From assembly GCA_021521415.1 (NCBI GenBank), contig JAIQDT010001949.1, positions 62,001 through 126,000 of the forward strand: DNA of 64,000 nt. The letters run 5' to 3'. A model generated the notes under the pieces. The model ran no database searches. It was not told where the DNA came from and saw only the letters and a program-made list of their open reading frames with translations. Below are positions 48,401-60,500 of the stretch, piece by piece; the stretch's first letter is position 1, and each line of letters starts with the position of its first letter. The DNA is from Bidens hawaiensis (taxonomy: Eukaryota > Streptophyta > Magnoliopsida > Asterales > Asteraceae). A program made the position numbers and the translations under genes.

Positions 48401-50255
48401 ATATAGATGTTATTAAGAATTTTATATTAAAGCTGAAGCAAAATAAAATAAGAGAAAATCAAAGTCACTAGATTACCGCTTTGGGATGAACTTAGGTCGG
48501 TCCTCCTCAAACATAAGCTGATAAGCATTAATCTCTTCTTGTGTTGGAATGTATTCCAAAGAAGGGTTATAAGATTCTTCATGCCCTGCAAGTAAACAGT
48601 TTTATTGTTGATATTTTGGTTACCAAAAAATGGTACAAGTTTAAAATAAGCAAGTTAAACCTGGTAGTTTAGCTTTGGGTGCAGGTATATATGATAATCC
48701 ATGCCCTGATTGTTCAGTTTCGTCGCCCCATAAGTTATAAAAATGGGGTTGCTCTTTTGGCTTGTCAAACTTTATCAGCCCCTTTCTAATTGCCCTAATA
48801 TACTTAACAACCTGATGAAAAACAAGCACAAGATTAAAACTTTATCTTAGTATCACACTTATTACTCATACAAAGAACAAAAACCTGAAAGTGTCTACCT
48901 TTTTGGCCTCCCATTTTGAAGGAATAAACCGCCTTTTTGGTTCTGGTGCGTTTGAAAGTGGATGCTTAGCACCATCCCAGTCAAACCAATCAACATAAGG
49001 CTGCAAAGATAGCAATAAGTTATAGCATAAAAAAGATGATAGTTACAAACAGAAAACGTATAGATACTTTTTTACACAAGCATAACCAAAAAAAACACTA
49101 ACCACGTGTGGATTAAAATCAGCATGAGGTGCTTTTCCTTTCAACATTCTACGAATCATCTTAGCTTCTTCTTTAGTAAGTTCCACTTCCTCATCTTCAA
49201 TGTCATCTCTGATCTTACGCCTGAAAATTAAAAAAAAAAACGTCAACCGAGAACCAACAACGCAATTAATTTTAACATGATATATCTAATATCTCAGCAA
49301 CCAAAGTTATTTACACATCCGATATCAGTTCTCAGTTGGCCATAACTTTGCTATTTCATACTGCTATTATATGTTTAGCCTATAAACTTTCTAAGTTAAA
49401 ATAGAACCTTTTATAGTGTCAAGTCAAACAAGTTTAGCTAGTAAAAAAGTGAAAACAATTGTACAACTCACCAACTATTTGCATCGTCAGTTCTGGCGAG
49501 AAAGGAATCCAGTTTATCCAACTTGTCCTTCTTCTTGATTTTCTTTCCAGTAACATCATATCCAATATGTTCCTCATCATCGTACCACTCTAAAGGCACA
49601 TCTCCAATGGTGTTACGAGGACCAACCTATAGCAAAAGGTATATCAACTATAACCAATTAACCATATAAGCCATAACAAATTACTTTACATAGGCCTAAC
49701 AATATACAAGCTGAAAGTGAAAAGTATTATTATAACTATAACAGACCTCGTCTTCTGATGAATCGCTCTCGTCTACCACTTGGCGAGAATCCTCACTTGC
49801 ACTTTCATCATCTCCTTGATCATGATTATCACTCAGTCCATCTTCATTGACAGAGTTCTGTTCATCCTGGCATTATAACAATATACCTATGCATCAAATA
49901 TATCCTGACCCAAACCTTCTTATTTAGGTCGGTTTCATTCTCAAAACAGAGCCGATACTCATTTTGTTACTTAATGCTTGAAGTACCCTTAGACAAAATT
50001 GAGAGAAAATAATAATCTTCCAAAAGCCTATGAATGTAAACTAGAGGTTAATTATTATTATTATTATTATTATCTGGTAAAGAGGTAGTAAGTATATTGG
50101 CATGTACCGCATCATCATCTGATTCCAATTCTGAATCAGAACTTTTTGTACCCTAATAATAATAATAATAATTCAGTTAGTTAATAAGAAACAAAATTAG
50201 AAAGAAAGAAAGAAAGTGGCGTACCTCATCATCACCATCCGGACTGAGTATTCTA
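45450..50255 (-). CDS. BOP1: Ribosome biogenesis protein BOP1 homolog (5' end not found; one frameshift)
   Basis: BOP1 joins PES1 and WDR12 (PeBoW complex) in the nucleolus for 27S pre-rRNA processing and 60S assembly. Exons, high to low: 50225-50255, 50108-50152, 49747-49866 (acidic [13 protein letters not shown]), 49472-49626 ([20 protein letters not shown]), 49103-49220, 48899-49000, 48661-48811, 48477-48585, 48288-48390 (BOP1NT domain), 47481-47631, 47283-47415, 47093-47196, 46938-46999, 46777-46836, 46196-46423, 46002-46086, 45733-45911, 45450-45535 (WD40 repeats; end LFCH). Phases agree everywhere except 46777-46836, which is 60 nt where 61 is needed: WHRKG and DYLSTVMPA lie in different frames. 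The 46424-46776 intron is AT-AC. The acidic N-terminus and start codon, expected above 50255, were not recognised. Codon content is otherwise undamaged, so this is either a very recent pseudogene or a base-calling slip. Confidence 0.9.
46424..46776 (-). other. U12-type AT-AC intron in BOP1
   Basis: The intron starts ATATCCTTTTC, the exact U12 5' splice consensus, after exon end CCTGCAG. It ends TTGCTTGCTTAC before GTGAATC. CTTGAC, matching the core of the U12 branch site (CTTRAC), lies 11-16 bases before the 3' end. Splicing these sites gives MPA-G-ESKAVL in the phase expected for BOP1. Such introns are cut by the minor spliceosome (U11, U12, U4atac, U6atac). Confidence 0.85.
47721..48259. 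mobile_element. GAACGAAC-type MITE in BOP1 intron
   Basis: Ends TAGAATTGTAGATAACC and GGTTCGTTTACAAGGCTA are eroded forms of the inverted repeats at 3612-4319. Flanking 8-mers AGATCATG and AGTACATG agree at six of eight. It fills most of the intron between the 47481-47631 and 48288-48390 exons. Confidence 0.65.
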
Positions 50256-53200
50256 CTATCATCAGGTCAGGAGGATCAAACAAAATGAGTCAGAGGCCAC
50301 TGGTAAAGAGAATGTACCAATTTCACATGAAAACGATGTAAAATAAAATAGACATGAAAACGATTTCACATAAACTAAAAACTTTATAAATAATAAGACA
50401 TTCAAGTAGCTGTAAGATGCATAACTAATTGATTACCCTATTGATATAGCAAGTTTACAAACTAACAAATCTCATGAATCAGCTTGTTTGTTGTGCATCA
50501 AAAGAAATACAGATCGTTCAAAATATATCAAATAGAATGTCATGCCATCATTTAACATCAATGTGCCATGCCGGCCCCATATTTACAAAATGTAAATTAA
50601 ACTTGATCCGTAATTGAGAGAAGATGGACATAGTTTCTTGGCTACATATTGTTTGGTGTTGGTTACTAAAAGAGTAGTTTTTGTTGTCCCATTTAGTTGT
50701 CCTAATAGTGATGGCCCGTGACTTCCAAAATATACAGCCCTTGTACACGGCTTTTGTTTTTCTGCCATCGACTTCCAGATTTGTAGAGAAAGATCTTCCT
50801 CCAAAGCAAACTGATAAAAACTAAAGAAGACATTTAGTTTCATTCATTCAATAAGAAATGCTAAACCAACATCAAGTACATCCTAAAAATGGACCAAAAA
50901 CATATTACAAGTAAAATATGTAAAGTTGCTTGTATTTTTTAATGTCCCATAACTATATTTAATTTTGAATAACTCTTATGATGTGAGGTTAAATAATTAG
51001 CCACTAAAAGGTTATGTTTTATCTCAAATGGCTAGAACGGTTTTTTATCTCAACAAAATAATAAAAAGAAAAAAAGAAATATTAGTTTTGTTAAAAAAAT
51101 AAAGCGCTAAACCGACATTAAGTGCATGCTCGAAACTGTCCCAAAACCTTAATACAAATTTATGTAAAGCTAACCTTTTTAAATATGTCAAAAAATTGTA
51201 TTTGATTAAAATTGACCCGCTACATCTGCTGAGAAAATATCACATATAGACAATTGGTCACTGTCAAATGCAGTCAAACTCGAGCAGCCATTATAGTGTT
51301 AATTTTGGACAATTATTCTATAATGAGTGTTTAACTTCGGATACTTATATTCTATAATGAGTGTGCTACCAACATGGAATCTATTTATGATATTGTTTCT
51401 GCTATAAAGAGTTGCCACTGCTAATGTGCTGATATGATACTATTGAGCAGGTCTGAGGTTGGTAATATGGACGGGTCAAAACAAACAAATGTATGAGTTC
51501 TTCCCGGTAACAAACAAATTGGGTTACATATGATGTGCTAACAAAAACAATCACATCACCATTGCAAAATGATAATAATAATAATAATAATAATAACAAA
51601 AAAAAAAACAAAACAAAACGAAACACCTCACACAAAATTCTAACGGTTCATGCTATAAAACAATCATGTTCTTCGGTAAACATGGTATGTGAACTCACCT
51701 AAACAGTAGATTAGTTCAACGGTAGCAATAATTCATTCGTATAAATCCTAAATGACTTAATCAAAAAATTAGATTATTACTTAAATCATATAATTTTTAT
51801 ATTCATGTTTGGCACAATATTATCCATAAAAAAATAAACTTAGGATGCTCAAGATCAACCCCGCCCAAATTAAAAGTCCTTCCTTTCTACAACAATTTAT
51901 TAAAAATCTAGACTTATCATTGGTTAATCACAACCTATGTGCCCAAAACAGACTCCTTGAACTCCATAAATTTTTGTAAATAATTAGTGAAGCGGTAGCG
52001 TGATAGCAAGGGCGTATTAGTAATTTGACATGGTTACCTTAGATCTTGAGGATACAACAAAGGTATGCTTGAAGCATCAATGTCTTCTCATGAACGGGTA
52101 TGAGCGAAGAAGTAAACATTAACCCACGATTCATTCTTAAAGCACATTTTTATTGAAGCCCTTAATGGAAAAAAGGAATAATGAAAATAAAAATGTCAAA
52201 GCTTTCTTCTGCTAATTTTTTTAAAGAACATTCTTCTGCTAATCAAAGGTAATTATGTTGAGTTTCTTACAGTCAAATTAGCAAGATAAATCCCAATAGC
52301 ATCCGGGTTTTATAGCAACATCAAGTGTAAAAGTGTTTATCTGATGCTTTTGACTTTGGGTCCTCGACACGCTATCTGATGACAATCCCAAATAAGCTTT
52401 GACCTCAGTTTACCTTAAAAAGCTCCTTATGATCATCGCTCGTTTCCTACCAAGGTGATAATTATGATAGTATCTAGCATTATGCAATTTATTAATAGCT
52501 TACTAACCTATTTGAATCCATGTCTTAACTGGTAACGCGAAGTAGTCAACTTTAGACACCAGTCTACTTAATTATTTATACAAACAGCCCTGAAACTGTA
52601 GATCAAAGGGTCAGTATATAAAAAATCAACAAAATAAAGTTACTTACATGCAGATAAAGGCTTGAAGCACAAAATAAAACATGGGATTGGGTCCTGTTGC
52701 AGAAGATTTCTATCATATGCAACGTTTGCATCCTGCTCGATGAAAAGCGGGTTTCCTCCGTACTGTAGATGAGCTTTTAAAATATTCGATTTATTCAGTT
52801 AGAAACCGAATCGATTTGGTATTCAGTTTTCGATTTGGTTTGAACCATACTTAAATTGGTTCGGTTTTCAGTTTCACCCCAATAAAAGTCCAAAGTGAAT
52901 AAACTGAATAACCCGCTAATCTGTGAATTTTAAATGCGTTGAACATGTGGGTCGTTGGCACTCGTCTATCACTAACAATTCCCACTTAATCTGATCAAGC
53001 ATTTTATTGTCCTGGAAAACAACAAATATTATTATAATTAATGTGATATTGATGCTTTAGAAGACATTGTCATATAATCTCATCAGCATTCACCAAATTC
53101 ATATCAATCATTGCTCAAATAAAAATTTAACAAATCTATAGTATAAACTGAAAAACGAGAAAACTAAAAATCTGTTGTTTCTTGTCATCATTGCTCATTT

Positions 53201-54507
53201 AGCCGCCGATCTAATCAGAAGCAGGACTTGTAAGTAGAGTAGGACTTACCAAAATATTATCAGAACCCTCGCGCCGCCGCTAGGGTCTGTTAGCAAGCCA
53301 ACCACCACTTGCTGATCACCTTCAATCCTTCACAGTCTTCGTTGTGGTCGCTGAAGAAAGAAAACGAGCGGATATAGATATATAACAACTGAAACATATT
53401 CAAACATGATAACTTACACACTATCAAAATGTTTGAAATACTTGATACACAAAAGTTCAAATACCAAATTTATACTTCATATCACACAACATATATTATA
53501 CCATCAAACAAATGCCCCCAACTATTATGTGAGAAAACAATTGAGTAAATTGGCTTATATGATTTATGATAATTGGACCAAGTATCATCTAATCAGTCTC
53601 ATACCCGTAAAAAACTTCAAAACTAATCCAATACTTAGTCCCATAGCCATCCCAGATGTTTCTGGTAATTTTGCCAACCATTATTATTTATGGTAGAAGA
53701 ACAAGTCTCACGCCTGAATCTAGTTTTCATTCATCTTTAACCCCTTAAGAGCAAGTCATACTATATATGCTCTCATTGATTAACAAACTATTATTTTCTT
53801 AGAACGGATTAGCATACTATGACGGGCACAAGTTTTCCACTAAAGGCTTATTATGAATGCATTGGAATGTAAGAATTCGAACTATTGTTAGCCATTGAAA
53901 CAAATCTAAACACGTTGTGCGACTACAAAACTATAAGTTGTATTGATTGTTGCGTTTAGGCGTTACAAGGTGAAAGGTCATATACTAACCGTATTTAAAA
54001 TATCTGTCTTCTAACTAACATCAGTTACAAATATAATCTAATAGATCGTGTGAAACCAATAACTGACTAACATGTCACCATTTTTTGTAGAGACATAGAG
54101 TTGGCTCTAGTAGATGCATGTGACGTATATCTGGAATCTGGATACTAAAACATTACCCTTTACATGGCACTTCAATAGAAATATTGTGAAAAAAAATACA
54201 TAGCAGTACAGAAAAGACTAACGGAGCGTAACAAATCACATAACAATCCTTGAAGACGGAGTTTACCGCCATTACCATCAACACCTTTATCACATATAAA
54301 GACAGTCTATATAGGAAAACCCGAATCCAAATGTGAATAAAAATTCAGACCGAATGAGAACAGTTGTTTCTTATGAAGAAGCTTCACCACAGGCTGGTTT
54401 TTGAAGCAAACAATGACCATGCTTCTTGAGATACAACATAGCAAATAAATTAAAAGTCAAAAAAGCGGCTTGGTCTTTGAGACCCGCCACTGCGAGTTTG
54501 CAACAAC
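50256..54507. other. Region between BOP1 and HISN1
   Basis: AT-rich. It should hold the 5' exons of BOP1, which I could not recognise. A possible spliced 5' UTR exon on the minus strand is at about 53272-53350 (GC-richer, ending GATAATATTTTG before GTAAGTCC). TAA/AAT microsatellites lie at about 51570-51597. A CGAATCGATTTGG/TTCGGTTTTCAG repeat lies at 52785-52880. No tRNA or other RNA gene seen. Confidence 0.4.
50580..50819 (-). other. Unrecognised possible exon
   Basis: A 79-codon open stretch after a good acceptor (TATCAG) reads FALEEDLSLQIWKSMAEKQK, then CTRAVYFGSHGPSLLGQL and ends in a stop after SSLIYIL. The composition looks coding, not random, but I do not recognise the family. It lies upstream of BOP1 on the same strand. 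It could be a gene fragment carried by a repeat or a true exon of an unseen gene. Confidence 0.3.
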
Positions 54508-57500
54508 TTAAAGCCCGAGCTTTGAAAGAAGCTCATTCCATCTTGGAGTTTCTTCATCAAAAATATAGGTCAAAGGAGACACCAAAACTCCACTACCTCC
54601 AATCTGCACCATCAAAAAAGGCCAAATATAAAGCAATTTTATAGGAAGTCGGGCCCGCAGACTGCAACGATACAGGTCCCATTCATAGATGAACTACAAG
54701 TTTGACCAACTGTTTTCATTTCTCCTTTCATACCATATGAATGGAGCCTAAAATGATAGAAACTTGATCGCACTTGTGGCTCATATACTTATAAATGAGT
54801 CGTTCCATGTTATAGTTCACTCTTAAGAGGTGAGCGGGTCAAATCAAATGGCTAAAAGTGAGGTGTAACCAAGCCAAGCTGCCCATGAGGTGTGAGTACT
54901 CGAGATCGGCTAGCTAAAATCTTAAACCGACCGAGCTTAAACAAGCTCTAGCCTGAGCTTGAGCCTATTATTTATATAACATTTATTTAATATATTTATA
55001 TTATAATTAAATTTATATACAGATTTATGACAAAATTAACTAAATAATAAATATTATGCTACATGCAAAAGTTATGATTAAAATAATTAAAAAGAATTAA
55101 TGTATATAGAATGATTATATAAATAATAAACGAGCTCGAGCTTGAAAAACTACTTACAAGCCAGGCTCAAGTAATAGAAATAGAGCTTGACACGAGCCGA
55201 GCTCGAACTAATGGAGCCAGGGTTTGGCTTGCTTCACCCCTAAAGGCACCCAAAGTATAGTTTAATGATTATAGCCTCCAGTAAAGTAATAATGTTGTAA
55301 TATAATAATGTTAGTAGTCATTCTTAACACATTTAACTGTTTTTAATATATATCTAAATGATGATTGATGACAAACAAATTTGGGAGTCAACCCAACTCA
55401 ACCCGGCAATACCTTTTGACCCGTTACCCTACCCGCCTGACCCACCCATCTTGCCACAATATAAATGCGCCCTCTCCTTCTTCAACAAGAAAATACTAGC
55501 ATATAAAATTATAAATGATTATTATTAATTATATCACACAAGTCAAGATTCAGATCCCGTACCGCTCTGAGCTGCTGAACAGATTTGTACAACTTCTTTT
55601 TGGGTACACAAATTACTATAGCATAATAATCCGGTGTTGCCACACCGTTAACTTTACGGAAGACTGGACTTATAGTTGGTCCCTGCACATATTTAAACAG
55701 CACATTTAATTTGCAGGTTTAGTAGTTATTTGAAACATGTGCAGAAAAAATATCACCTGAAGACCAGACAAAGACGGTTGACTAAGAATTCTCTCGGCTA
55801 CTTCCTCTGTACTGCTTCCTCTCATGTTGGCAACTACCTGAGACGCATTATTTGTTGAAAATTACTATATTAGACATAAAACTCAAAAGTCACCTAGTTT
55901 CTTGGAATGGAAAAAAGGAATTCACTTAATAGTTTTAAAATTTCTTCAGTGTTCTACTAAAGTCACTCATTTTTTGTTAACTATAAAAATCACTCACGTT
56001 GTTGTGAAATATTTTATAAATGTTAAGAAAAGATTGAAATTAAGTGACACGCATCGACCATATATGAAACTTGGTTACTATTTAGCAATTTTTTTTTCAA
56101 ATTAACCTGAAGCAGGGGTAATTGTGATGACAAAAAAAACACTAAATAAAAACAAAGTTTTAGAACTGTTTCATTAAAGAAAAATCGCTAAATAGTAACT
56201 AAGTTTTATGTAATGTTCCATTTTAGTCAGTAAATTTTAAGAAAATTTAACATTAATAAAACAAATTTATAATAATGAAAGTTAAATATATTGTTAGAGG
56301 AAAGTGAGCTATTTCAATGAAACTTGGATATTATTTCATGATTATAGATTTCAACCCCATATATAAACAATGGATAATTTCATATATCCCTCACAACTTG
56401 GTATAGTATCATATTTACCCAAGCGAAAACCATAATTTCAAACTTGCATCAAGATATCAGAATTTAACATTAATAAAACAAATTTACAATAATGAAAGTT
56501 AAATATATTGTTAGAGAAAAGTGAGCTATTTCAATGAAACTTGGATATTATTTCATGATTATAGATTACAACCACATATATAAACAAGGGATAATTTCAT
56601 ATATCCCTCACAACTTGGTATAATATGATATTTACCCAAGCGAAAACCATAATTTCAAACTTGCATCAAGATATCAGAATTTAAAGTGTAAGGAGAAAGA
56701 TAAGTGTATAATGGTTATATTTTAAATATTTTAAATGCGCATATTCGATATTGATTTTTTTTAATTGTCCCAATAAAAAAGTATCGGCTTACTGTAAATT
56801 GATCAATAGCCTTCAAATGCGCCTCAAATCTTTCAAGAATTTCGTGGGTGATGTCCAATAAACCTTTTCGCTGGATTAAGGACTTCTTGCTAGCAACCAT
56901 GACACCTGAAAAATATTTATAGTCAGCAAATTGAAAAACTAAGAAATGCTTGCCAGGCTGTACATATAAACTTCACCTGACTTTCTAGCAGTACTCCACC
57001 TTCGATTTCTTTGAGATTGTTTTCTTTCAATGTGGTCCCGCTACTTACAAGATCCACAATAGCATCGGCTATTCCCATCTAAAGAAACAAGTGAAAAAAC
57101 ATAAACATAAACGGAAAATGGTTCATTTGCTACCAGAAACATCATATATGAAAACATAAGTATTAATTTGCATAGAAATCTATACATATAAAATAGTAAC
57201 AATTAGAGGTTGAACCGTTTTAGTTGTCACTCATGTCAGGTTAGCGGTTGAACCATTTAACCCGAACACAACCTGTATATTTATTCATGTAAAAAATTCA
57301 ACCCTAACCTGGATACACCTTATATTCATGTATTAGGGGTGTAATTGCTAACATGACACAAACCTAACATGAAATTCAGGGGGTTTGTGTTTAATTTAAA
57401 CAAGTTCGGGTCAGTTCAAGTCAAACCCACGAACACATTTGGCTGAACAGGTCGTGTTTGTGTCAACCTAATAGGTTCGCGAGTTGACCCATTTTACCAA

Positions 57501-60500
57501 TTTATTTATCAAATTCTTTCAGAATGTGATTTTTAGGACTTTAATCTATTGGTATTTTTATGCTAAATTTAAAACTTTATAATTATATGGCATAGTTTAA
57601 ACATAATTGCTTCAAAAAAATAAAAATATATGTTAAAACTAGAATTTAAAAGTATTAACATGTAAGAAAATCGGGTCAAACGGGTCGTGTGTCAACCCGC
57701 AAATACATGTGTCTTCTTCGGTTCATGTGGGTTACATGATTTTCAGGTTAGAGTGGTGTTCGGGTTTGCGTAAAATTTAGGGTTCAATCCACCAACCTGC
57801 AGCACATTTAACAGGCAGCCCTACGTGGCTACATGTAAGCCAAACACAGCTATATTCATGTAACCCGAACACAGCCCATTTAACCATTTATCTAAACAAG
57901 TCAATCAGGTTGTGGATGGTTGTAATAAATGGGTCATAGAAGGTGAATTGTTTAAAAAATGAACTAAACTACTAACGATTGGAATAATTTCTGACTGAGG
58001 AAAGAAAGACTCACAGCAGGAGCTGCCTCCAGTGCTCCATCAGCAGTTGAAAAGGTTACATGCTCAATGCCATTTTCTTTCAAAAATTTGGGACTCAGCT
58101 GCAGAAAGAGAAAAGCGATACAAAGACCAAAGTCAACTTTCAACTTGGTCAAATACTAAAAATGAAAACTGTGACAGAAATGAACTGATTACATAAGTGA
58201 AACCAGTGGCAACTCTTAGAGGCTTCTCAGCACTCCACTGAGGCATTTGTGCTAGCTCCTTTACTGAATTAATGCTCTCAAAAATCCCATATTTTGGAAT
58301 CTAAAGAGTAGAGAAAAAATGTAACATGTGTAGTTTTGATGCTATAAAAATATAGTTAATGTTCTTAAATCAGTTGTTAAAGAGAAGACCGACTTACAGC
58401 AAGAGATAAACGACAATCTCCATATGCGAGTGCATCATGGACAATAATTAGATCTTCATTTCCCTAGAGAAAAAATCAGCAAACATAATTATAATCAATG
58501 CTCAAAAACAAGCACTCAATACAATGACAATATGAAGTGACATCCAGATAGCAAACTTGAATACAATGGATATTAACAAATCAATGTCTAAATTCAAATT
58601 AAGAAAAACACCATACAATATCAACGAGATTCAAATTCGAATAAGGTATGATATCTGAGAAAAAAAATGTGAGCAATATTTTAGATCCAAATCAAGCAAT
58701 TATTTTTCACTATAATAGCATAATTTGATATATATTTATGTGTGAATGCTACCATATAGCATGTTTTTGTATTTTATATTATACTATACACACACACTAT
58801 GTTTAGCAATTTTGAATATGAAGCTAGAGATACGGATATGAATATATTTGTATTCGAGTTGAACTAACCAATAACCATTGATCGAATTTAATTGAAATGC
58901 ACATATATTGACTTCATATCTGAGTAATCCCATGGAGACGTAAGATTAAAGTTAAGGACTTTTAGAGAATGTCGTTTTTGTATCTTAGTTTAGCGTTAGG
59001 CTCTTCTACATTTTAGGCAGATTTTGCTTGTATCTGTTCTTTTGTTGGTATGTCTATTTGGATTCTATGATTTCATATGTGCTGGTATTTGATTGTGACA
59101 CTTTATCACTATAAGTTTTGCTATTGGTACGTGCGTGTTTATATATTACATGCTTTGGAGCCGAGGGTCTCTTTGGAAGCAGCCTCTCTATCCTCATGGA
59201 TAGAAGTAAGGTCTGCCTACATCACACCCTCCCCATCACACCCTCCCCAGACCCTACCAATAGCTTTTGCTATTTGTGGGATTTACTGGGTACGTTTGTT
59301 GTTGTTTATCTGAGTAATCCCAGTTAAGCATGAATTTGAACTTGGTTCTATTAAATCCTGACATATGCCTATTATCAAATTAGAAACTCGTAAGTCATCA
59401 AAGCTTTTGGTTAACATTTAGAGGCCTGCTTTTAATACTGTAATACATATCTTCAGCCTGACAAATTACGTTGCATAAAACTTGCATCCCCTTGTAATAC
59501 CATGATTCCATAACAAATACTGATTCTTCAGATTGTCAATTATGTCATGTCAAACTGTGCAAACTATTGAAAAAAACTATTTTTTTACATTATTTTCACT
59601 CTGGCACCACATACCAAAGTTTATTAAATTCTTCAAAAAGTGTCTGATCACCAAAACACACCTTCATGAACCAGAGAATGCATACAGTAACTTAATGGTA
59701 GCATAATTGATCATCATGAATAAGTTCATGACCAATGAAACAAGATCTATCAGTTCAGTTTGAAACTTGTACATGTTGTCATTGTAAAATCTTCTCAAAA
59801 CTATGGATATCAGTTTAATTTTAAACTACCTATATATGTTAAAAATTTTAACATTCAGAAGCATATTTAGTGCTTGTAACTCCAATGCAAATTCTAATAG
59901 TCAAATGATGAAATGAGCAAATGGCTAAAAGTTTAAAAGGTAATTCATTTAAGAATGTTACTCAAGTAGCTAAACTGCCAAAACGTCATACATGCAAAAC
60001 AAAATGTGTCACACATAACATATACTAAATAGGAAAACAACACATAAACACAGTTAGAGGCCATGTCAACTAGAAACAAGAATAATTATCGATTAGGACA
60101 ATATACAGCATATTGTTCCTTACATTGTGTTACCTGTCCATATTCGCTAAACGTGTCAAGACCAACAATACCAAGGTCTAGATCCCCTGAAACCAGTTTC
60201 CGTACAATGTCTTTAGGTCGCTGAAACCAGACTTCTAAGTTTGCAATCTGCAAATAAATATTGTAAATATATCATTTTCAACCATGTAAGCTTTTGCCAT
60301 AAGTTTACTACTTCATCACATCAAGTACAGCATGCTTATGCATCTAATCACAATGTTTCCTTTAAGATAACATACTATTCCCAACTTTAATTCACAATAT
60401 AGTCAGGTCATTGATTTATGATACCAAACCTGCTACATAAAGCATGATTGATTTTGATGACATGGTCAAACTTGAAACAATAGTTTATTTGCCCAATTTG

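Noticed and set aside
1..50255. Functional cluster of ribosome-biogenesis genes (RRS1 and BOP1)
   Set aside because: They are separated by a WEB gene and a transposon nest; plants do not use such operons and no shared control is visible.
54426..54644. 72-codon plus-strand ORF
   Set aside because: It is the antisense of the last HISN1 exon (54508-54603), which ends in the conserved [18 protein letters not shown] motif.
55509..55703. HISN1 ending early with a short odd C-terminus
   Set aside because: A good donor (GCG/GTACGG) and the true last exon at 54508-54603 show it is intron read-through.
59077..59313. Overlapping 78- and 69-codon ORFs
   Set aside because: They translate the non-coding tail of the inserted LINE/SINE-type element.
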